Assembly (NCBI GenBank): GCA_965262505.1
Contig: CBDHFM010000030.1
Location: 620,001-684,000, forward strand
Direction of reading: 5' to 3'
Length of the DNA: 64,000 nucleotides
Origin: JACPPO01 sp965262505
GTDB lineage: Bacteria; Acidobacteriota; Vicinamibacteria; Vicinamibacterales; UBA2999
Shown in pieces: positions 58,914 through 64,000 of the stretch; position 1 is the stretch's first letter; the number at the start of each line of letters is the position of its first letter. The notes beneath the pieces are model-generated. The model did no database searches and was not told the origin of the DNA. It was given only the letters and a program-made list of their open reading frames with translations. A program made the translations under genes and the position numbers.

Positions 58914-59221
58914 CGTCCGGCGAATATATCAGACGCACGGACGGGATCCCGTGCGCGCCCGCTGCGACTGGTTCGTGAACGGGTCCTGTCACCGGGCAGC
59001 CCCACCCGTGCTCGGCGCCAAAACCACCTGTCACGAGAGTGGCGCCTGCGGCGCGGGCGGGGCGGCCCCGCCCGGCGCCACCCGCCCCCGGCCCAGATGG
59101 GTGATCAGGTCAGGTGTTCGACGCCGCATGGACACCTCCCACCGGTAGGTGGACGTGTCTACTTTATCGAGGGAGGTTCCGCTGGCAGCTTCAGCGTCGC
59201 GTTAGCCGGTCCGCCCCCTCG
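58914..59221. other. Non-coding gap with G/C palindrome
   Basis: About 308 bp between two minus-strand genes. I see no gene. It contains a G/C-only inverted repeat near 59053-59085 (GGCGGGGCGGCCCCGCC) that could be the terminator of the cyclotransferase transcript, and the promoter of the fused MFS/spermidine synthase gene. Confidence 0.45.
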
Positions 59222-60022
59222 TTAACGACGCTCCACTTCGATCTCGAACAGTCTCGGCCACAGCTTGCCGGTTACAAACAGCCTATTATTCTCCGCGTCG
59301 AACGCGATTCCGTTGAGGACTGCCTCGGAATCATCAAGTTGATAGACTGGGGACAATAACCCCGTCAGATCAATCCAGCCAACTACGCGTCCGGACTCCG
59401 GAGAGATCCGGGCAATTCGGTCCGTGTGCCAGACGTTTGCGTAGATCTCGTCCCGGACGTACTCAAGCTCGTTCAGATCCCTGACCGATACCGTGTTGTC
59501 CGTTATCCGAAGTCGCCCCTGATTTTCAAAGGTGATCGGGTCGAGGAAGCGCAGCGTATCGCTCCCATCGCTCATGATCAGTCGAGTCCCGTCATCCGTC
59601 AGGCCCCACCCCTCGCCCGAATATCGGAAGGTACTCTCAAGGTTGAAACTCGTCAGATCGTAGACAAACCCGATATTGGACTCCCAGGTGAGCTGAATGA
59701 GCCGGTCGTTCCAAATTGCCAGTCCCTCGGCAAAGTATTGGGAGTCGACAGGTTGCTGTTGAACGGTCTCTCCGTCTTCCAGCCTGACCTTCCTGAGAAA
59801 TGACCGCCCTCTGCGTCCCGTGCTCTCAAACAGGAACCCGTCCCGATAGATCAGGCCTTGTGTGTACGCCTGCGGATCGTGCGGATAGGTGTTGACGACC
59901 CGGTAGCCGTAGATTGGTGGACGGTCCTGAAGCACCACCTGTCCGCGCAACGCATGCCCCAGGAGGACGACTAGAGCGCCCAAGGCAAGCACTCCGTACC
60001 AATACTTCTTCGTCTTAAGCAT
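59222..60022 (-). CDS. Glutaminyl-peptide cyclotransferase (plant/bacterial beta-propeller type)
   Basis: 266 residues from ATG 60022, with a membrane anchor or signal (YWYGVLALGALVVLLGHAL). Propeller blades include YRVVNTYPHDPQAYTQGLIYRDGFLFESTGRRGRS, FAEGLAIWNDRLIQLTWES, EGWGLTDDGTRLIMSDGS and LNELEYVRDEIYANVWHTDRIARI, all family hallmarks. It forms N-terminal pyroglutamate on exported proteins. Its ATG overlaps the stop codon of the small membrane protein gene by 8 bp, so the two are coupled. Confidence 0.92.
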   Translation of the reverse strand: MLKTKKYWYGVLALGALVVLLGHALRGQVVLQDRPPIYGYRVVNTYPHDPQAYTQGLIYRDGFLFESTGRRGRSFLRKVRLEDGETVQQQPVDSQYFAEGLAIWNDRLIQLTWESNIGFVYDLTSFNLESTFRYSGEGWGLTDDGTRLIMSDGSDTLRFLDPITFENQGRLRITDNTVSVRDLNELEYVRDEIYANVWHTDRIARISPESGRVVGWIDLTGLLSPVYQLDDSEAVLNGIAFDAENNRLFVTGKLWPRLFEIEVERR

Positions 60023-60410
60023 CGTCGTGCCAGTACTTGCGGCCGACAAAGACAAAAAGCGCTCCAATCAGGAACGTGCTCCCCAGAAGCAAGGCTCTGC
60101 CAAGCAAGCTCTCAAGAGTTCCAGACTCCACGGCCGCGTCAAACAATGGGTCGGTCTTTGCCAGCAAGTAGCCTGTCACGAAGGTCAGGATGGCGCCGCC
60201 AATCTTTTGGAAATCCTTAGCTTCCGGATCGTTTTTCGGCGTGAGCAAGAGTCCAACTATCCACCCAGCAACTCCCCCAAACACGCACAGGAGCAGGTTT
60301 GTTTCGACCGTACTGTTCGCGCGGCCAAGCTGCCAAGCTGCATACAAACACACGGCGTAAGCAACCGACCCGAGCCCATAGCCGATCTTTACCTTCGGAC
60401 CCAGGACCAT
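60015..60410 (-). CDS. Small integral membrane protein of unknown function
   Basis: 131 residues with three clear membrane helices (YGLGSVAYAVCLYAAWQL, LLLCVFGGVAGWIVGLLL, LGSTFLIGALFVFVG) and a fourth around GGAILTFVTGYLLAK. The middle loop KNDPEAKDFQKIG is charged. No family is recognised. It sits directly upstream of, and overlaps, the glutaminyl cyclase gene. Confidence 0.65.
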   Translation of the reverse strand: MVLGPKVKIGYGLGSVAYAVCLYAAWQLGRANSTVETNLLLCVFGGVAGWIVGLLLTPKNDPEAKDFQKIGGAILTFVTGYLLAKTDPLFDAAVESGTLESLLGRALLLGSTFLIGALFVFVGRKYWHDDA

Positions 60411-60540
60411 ACTGACCTCCGATCCGATGCCTAACTACTTGTAGACATCTTGGACGACGGTAACCGCGATCAAACAGGCGCGCACTCGGATCGTCCAAGT
60501 CGCTCAGCGCGAGGCGATTCTAGCAGCGATCGGCGCCGCT

Positions 60541-60580
60541 GCGGGGATGCCGGACGGTGGCCGCCGTCCGGCATCCCCGC
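60541..60580. terminator. Long perfect hairpin after the ABC gene
   Basis: GCGGGGATGCCGGACGG and its exact complement CCGTCCGGCATCCCCGC form a 17-bp stem around a 6-nt loop, 11 nt past the stop of the ABC transporter gene. No T run follows, so it may act as a Rho-independent-like barrier or protect the mRNA end of the ALDH-GT-ABC operon. Confidence 0.65.
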
Positions 60581-60591
60581 GGCGAAGGAGA

Positions 60592-61269
60592 TCAGTGTCG
60601 CGTCAGCCGGCCGTCCACGATTTCGAAGCGGATGGGAAACTGGGCCGCCAGCGTGACGCTGTGCGTGACGACGATCAGGACGTTCTGTTGGGTGCGGTGC
60701 AGATCGAGCAGGAGCGACGCGACGGTGGACGCCGATGCCTGGTCGAGGTTGCCGGTCGGCTCGTCGCACAACAGGAGCCCAGGCTGCCTGATCAGGGCAC
60801 GCGCGATCGCGACACGCTGCTTCTCGCCTCCCGACAACTCGCCGGGCCGGTAATCGATGCGATCGCCGAGGCCCACCTGCTCGATGAGCGAACCGGCACG
60901 CGCCGTGTCATCGCTGGGGGTGGTTGCCACGCTTTTTGCCACGAGCGTCGGCACGAGCACGTTCTCGAGGACCGAGCACTGGGGCAGCAGGCAGTGATCC
61001 TGGAACACGAACCCGATCTCCGCGTTCCGGAAGTCGGCCAGCCCGTCCGCCGACAGCGCGAACGGATTGCGCCCACCAAGCGTCACGGCGCCGGATGACG
61101 GCGGCTCGAGCGCGCCGAGGATGTACAGGAGCGAACTCTTCCCGCTGCCGGAGGGGCCGGTGATGGCGGCGGCATCGCCAGGCGACAGCGCGAACGTCAC
61201 GTCCGACAGCACCTGCAACGCGCCGCGCGGCGTCGGATACTGCTTGCCGACGTTCGAGACCTCGAGCAT
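60592..61269 (-). CDS. ABC transporter ATP-binding protein (LolD/MacB type)
   Basis: 225 residues. Walker A GPSGSGKSSLLYILGALEPPSSG, Q-loop GFVFQDHCLLPQCSVLENVLVP, signature LSGGEKQRVAIARAL, Walker B LLLCDEPTGNLD, H-loop VVTHS. The sequence is typical of the LolCDE/MacB group, which drives lipoprotein release or macrolide/peptide export. No permease gene is adjacent in the window. It starts 2 bp after the glycosyltransferase stop, as last gene of the operon. Confidence 0.93.
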   Translation of the reverse strand: MLEVSNVGKQYPTPRGALQVLSDVTFALSPGDAAAITGPSGSGKSSLLYILGALEPPSSGAVTLGGRNPFALSADGLADFRNAEIGFVFQDHCLLPQCSVLENVLVPTLVAKSVATTPSDDTARAGSLIEQVGLGDRIDYRPGELSGGEKQRVAIARALIRQPGLLLCDEPTGNLDQASASTVASLLLDLHRTQQNVLIVVTHSVTLAAQFPIRFEIVDGRLTRH

Positions 61270-61271
61270 GG

Positions 61272-62597
61272 TCAGGCCACCGACAGCCCTGCCGCTCGTT
61301 GGCCCGACACGGCGGTGTAGACGTCGAGCAGGCTGGCAGCCGACTGCGCGACCGTGTAATGGGCGCGCACGCCCTGAAGGGCGCGCTCTGCCAGGGTCGC
61401 GCGGAGCGTCGGGTTGCTGGAAAGCGCGTACAGGCCATCCGTCAGCGCGTCGGCGTCATCGCCCTCCACCAGCAGGCCTCCTCCGGTCCGCTCGACGATC
61501 TCGATAAACCCCCCGCGACGCGGTTGCACGACCGGGACACCGCTGGCCATCGCCTCGAGCAGGAACATTCCCTTGGGCTCGTCGAAGGTCGCCGGAACGG
61601 AGAGGATATCGAGCCCGCGCAGGAACGCCAGCTTCCCTTCCCGATCGACCTCACCGTGATGCGAAAACTCGTGCGCGAGGTCCGCACGCTCCAGCATCCG
61701 GCGCACGGCGTCGAAATACGGCTGGTGTGCCCGCGCCAGGTAACCGGCCGCTTCGAGCCGGATCGGCGTGCGTCCGGTCCGGCGGCGAAGCTGGATGTAG
61801 GCCTCCGCGAGCAGATGCAGCCCCTTTTCGGGAGCGATGCGTGCGAAATAGCCGATGCGAAGGGGATCACCCGCGGGCCGGTCAGCCGCCGGGGCCGAAC
61901 GCGGGTACCCGTCCATGTTGATGCCGAGCGGCACGACCGAAATGCGGGCGCGTGGAATGTCCAGGTACTGCGACATGAACGCCGCGCAGTACTCGCCAAC
62001 GGCGATGAAACGGTCGACGCTCGGGGCCTGGTCGCGGATCAACGCGAGCGCCTGGTCGCGGTACGGGGGCACGAGGCCGTCCAGGAAGAACTCCTCGCCC
62101 TGCATGGTGCAGCAGATCGGCCGATTGAACGCGCGCTTCAGCGGCGCCGCGAGTGCGATCAGCAACGTGTTCGGCAGGTTGATGACGTCGGGGAGCGGCT
62201 CGGCACGCATCCATTCGGCCAGCTTGTCGAACTCCCTGCGCAGAGCGCCCTGCTCACCCTGCAGCATGGAGATCGTCAGACCTCCGAGCATCCGGGCGTC
62301 GGTCGAGATGGCGCGGCTCGAGAAGGCCTGGATCACACGCGGCGAGTCCAAGAGGCGATCGAGCAACCGCGGCATCTTCCGGAAGATTGGGGCGTACTGC
62401 TGAAGGTAGACGCTGATCCCGCCAAAGAGCACGCGTGAGCGGCTGACGTTCGGCTCGTCGGGCCGCGTCGGTGTGTACACGGGTACGAGCGTCACGTCGT
62501 GCCCGAGTGCCAGCAGTTCCCGGGCCAGCGCGTTGTCGCGGGTGCAGCTGCCACAGTACATCCCCGCCGCGCCGGCCGTGATCGAGAGAATCCGCAT
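61272..62597 (-). CDS. GT4-family glycosyltransferase
   Basis: 441 residues, GT-B fold. N-terminal RILSITAGAAGMYCGSCTRDNALARELLALGHDVTLVPVYTP; donor-site region LRIGYFARIAPEKGLHLLAEAYIQL and LSVPATFDEPKGMFLLEAMASGVPVVQPRRGGFIEIV with the Glu pair (ExFGxxxxE-like) typical of GT4. It transfers a sugar, probably during cell-envelope or compatible-solute synthesis. Its ATG overlaps the ALDH stop as ATGA, and ABC follows, so the three genes are one operon. Confidence 0.9.
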   Translation of the reverse strand: MRILSITAGAAGMYCGSCTRDNALARELLALGHDVTLVPVYTPTRPDEPNVSRSRVLFGGISVYLQQYAPIFRKMPRLLDRLLDSPRVIQAFSSRAISTDARMLGGLTISMLQGEQGALRREFDKLAEWMRAEPLPDVINLPNTLLIALAAPLKRAFNRPICCTMQGEEFFLDGLVPPYRDQALALIRDQAPSVDRFIAVGEYCAAFMSQYLDIPRARISVVPLGINMDGYPRSAPAADRPAGDPLRIGYFARIAPEKGLHLLAEAYIQLRRRTGRTPIRLEAAGYLARAHQPYFDAVRRMLERADLAHEFSHHGEVDREGKLAFLRGLDILSVPATFDEPKGMFLLEAMASGVPVVQPRRGGFIEIVERTGGGLLVEGDDADALTDGLYALSSNPTLRATLAERALQGVRAHYTVAQSAASLLDVYTAVSGQRAAGLSVA

Positions 62598-64000
62598 CAG
62601 AACGGCGACGTAGCACGAGCCGGTGTAGCCCGGACTCCTGCGGCCTGAGGCGGCGTAGCTCCTACCGGCGTGGCCTGAAAGGCACGCGCGCGGAACAGAA
62701 ATTCCACGATGTTGCCCTCGTGCGGCTGGAGCCAGTTGAGCTGCGTCGTGGGAACCGGACCCAGGTTCAGCCGGTCGATGTGGACCGCATCGAGCAGTTG
62801 CCGACGGAACCCTTCGTCACTGGTGACGGCGCTGCAGACGAGCGTCGGACCGATGGCGTCGAGCATCCGTGCCTGCGGACACTCCACCACGCTGACGAAC
62901 GGAAACATGTACTCCGCTTTCGCGACTCCCGCGTCAGGCGCGTCACAGTGCACCACCGTCGGCAGCAGGTAGTCGGCAGTTCCCTGCGTGACCACTCGAC
63001 CGCCCTCGCGGTACTTCGCCGTGAGGTCGGCAACGCCAGGTGCCTGGAGGTCGGCGTCGATCGCCTGAGAAATCGCCTCGGCCACACCCGGCACCGTGAA
63101 GGCCGCCAGCCCCGCGTCCGGATGCTGGGGCGGCAGCGGCCGAACATCCGCGAGCCGTCGTGCGAGCGCGTCCGCAATCTCGCGCGTGTGGCGGCTGGCC
63201 CAGATCCCCGAACAGTTGATGCAACTGCGCCCGCTGTTGGCGAACACGCTGTCGACCATCATCTCGAGGTGGCGCTCCCAGTCATCCACTTGGTCGTCGC
63301 CCAGGAGGATCTTCGAGAATCCCGGGCCGTGCGCCTGCACACGCGGATTGCCGCGATACCGGTCGACCGTGGCGGTTCCGCCAAAGACGAGGCTTCGGCC
63401 GCAGCTCTCGAGGACCGCCGCGCCGATGTCGGCCCCGCCAGGGTAAATCGAGATCGCCTCGGGCGGAATGCCCGCCTCGAAGAACGCGGCGGCCATCCGG
63501 TACGGCGTCCAGGGCTCCTGTGGTCCGGGCTTGAGGACGAGACCCACCTGCAGCGGAACGATCGGCATCCAGAGCGTGTGCACGCCCGGAGAGTTCGAGG
63601 GCAGCACGAGCCCGAGGACCGGGCTGTTCGCCTGGTAGCTGATGGGCACCTCGCGCTCTTCCCCGTGCCCGGTGGTCAGAACGTCCAGGGAGAGCCCGCG
63701 CGTCAGCGAGGTCAGGATGTCGCGCATGTGCCCGAGCACGAAGGCGTTCTTCCGCATGTTCGCGCGGCACATGTGTTCGGGCAGCCCGGTCGTCGCCGAC
63801 TGGGCGTGGACGAACTCGTCGGGGGTCTGCGCGGCATCGCCCATCGACAGCGTCGCGGTCATGTACAGCTCGCCCGCGCGCCCGGCCCGTGCAATCAATT
63901 CGTCGATCGGAATGTCGCGCAGCACCTCGCGCGCACGCGCCGCCTTCCGCATGTCGCGCTGAATCAATCCTCCGTTGGCACGGCTGACGCGCGCGATCGG
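62597..64000 (-). CDS. Aldehyde dehydrogenase family protein, 5' end beyond window
   Basis: 468 codons are visible, and the frame stays open to the right edge (ending ARVSRANGGLIQRD upstream of ATG codons), so the start lies outside or is an internal TTG/ATG near 63967. Cofactor region VLGLVLPSNSPGVHTLWMPIVPLQVGLVLKPGPQEPWTPYRMAAAFFEAGIPPEAISIYPG; FGGTATVDRYRGNP; catalytic Cys in VFANSGRSCINCSG. The substrate is unknown. A Pro/Ala/Thr-rich tail (FQATPVGATPPQAAGVRATPARATSPF) ends it, encoded by a repeated GCCRGCGYGG-type sequence. Confidence 0.88.
   Translation of the reverse strand, partial: PIARVSRANGGLIQRDMRKAARAREVLRDIPIDELIARAGRAGELYMTATLSMGDAAQTPDEFVHAQSATTGLPEHMCRANMRKNAFVLGHMRDILTSLTRGLSLDVLTTGHGEEREVPISYQANSPVLGLVLPSNSPGVHTLWMPIVPLQVGLVLKPGPQEPWTPYRMAAAFFEAGIPPEAISIYPGGADIGAAVLESCGRSLVFGGTATVDRYRGNPRVQAHGPGFSKILLGDDQVDDWERHLEMMVDSVFANSGRSCINCSGIWASRHTREIADALARRLADVRPLPPQHPDAGLAAFTVPGVAEAISQAIDADLQAPGVADLTAKYREGGRVVTQGTADYLLPTVVHCDAPDAGVAKAEYMFPFVSVVECPQARMLDAIGPTLVCSAVTSDEGFRRQLLDAVHIDRLNLGPVPTTQLNWLQPHEGNIVEFLFRARAFQATPVGATPPQAAGVRATPARATSPF

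Overview
This is a high-G+C bacterial chromosome fragment (about two thirds G+C by eye). The gene families point to an acidobacterium, most likely class Vicinamibacteria: Tat-exported amidohydrolase and DUF6152 proteins, an imuA-imuB-dnaE2 mutasome, a GMC/Gfo-Idh-MocA sugar oxidoreductase cluster, a fused MFS/spermidine synthase, and many secreted proteins of lineage-restricted type. The taxonomic call is inference from gene content; there is no rRNA in the window.

Layout. 1-7 kb: amidohydrolase (cut by the window edge), tandem DoxX protein, DUF6152 protein, an IS256 element, VOC protein, secreted protein, and a sulfite dehydrogenase with its cytochrome c. 7-8 kb: IS630 copy 1. 8-18 kb: housekeeping and mixed genes (frameshifted secreted protein, tRNA-Lys, LigD-type ligase, PilZ protein, purA, AAA ATPase, RNase III with an extra N-terminal domain, cystathionine synthase/lyase, YqaA-like protein, cutA, ftsB, initiator tRNA-Met). 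18.2-24.4 kb: a mobile-element graveyard beginning at the 3' end of tRNA-fMet: a serine-recombinase remnant, IS3, IS481, IS256 and IS630 copies, with one membrane-protein gene cut by two of them. 24.7-36.7 kb: FHA-GAF-SpoIIE phosphatase plus STAS antagonist, two arsenosugar-type glycosyltransferases around msrPQ, a SET-domain methyltransferase, radical SAM protein, the Gfo/Idh/MocA-GMC-VOC-ROK operon and a dienelactone hydrolase. 36.7-37.9 kb: IS630 copy 3 abutting a 160-bp palindromic element. 38-43.4 kb: GntP permease, enoyl-CoA hydratase, CoA-transferase, SUI1 protein, small cytochrome c. 43.4-49.4 kb: dnaE2, imuB, a second 160-bp element, imuA and a palindromic candidate SOS operator. 49.4-53.3 kb: MFS exporter, DDAH, ArsC, GlgC. 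53.3-60.4 kb: a tRNA-Leu 3' fragment, then an octaheme cytochrome, a secreted protein, fused MFS/spermidine synthase, glutaminyl cyclase and a membrane protein. 60.5-64 kb: an ALDH-glycosyltransferase-ABC operon.

The most interesting signals are: (a) three IS630 copies that all sit in CTAG; two of them lie exactly in TAG stop codons, which the element end regenerates as TAA; (b) a 160-bp TA-flanked element present twice, with an internal stem that keeps pairing through compensatory changes, one copy lodged precisely between imuA and imuB; (c) a perfect 9-8-9 palindrome at the start of imuA; (d) tRNA-associated remnants of integrative elements. Five recognisable genes carry single-base frameshifts. 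This may be an assembly error rate rather than biology, and it affects those gene models.
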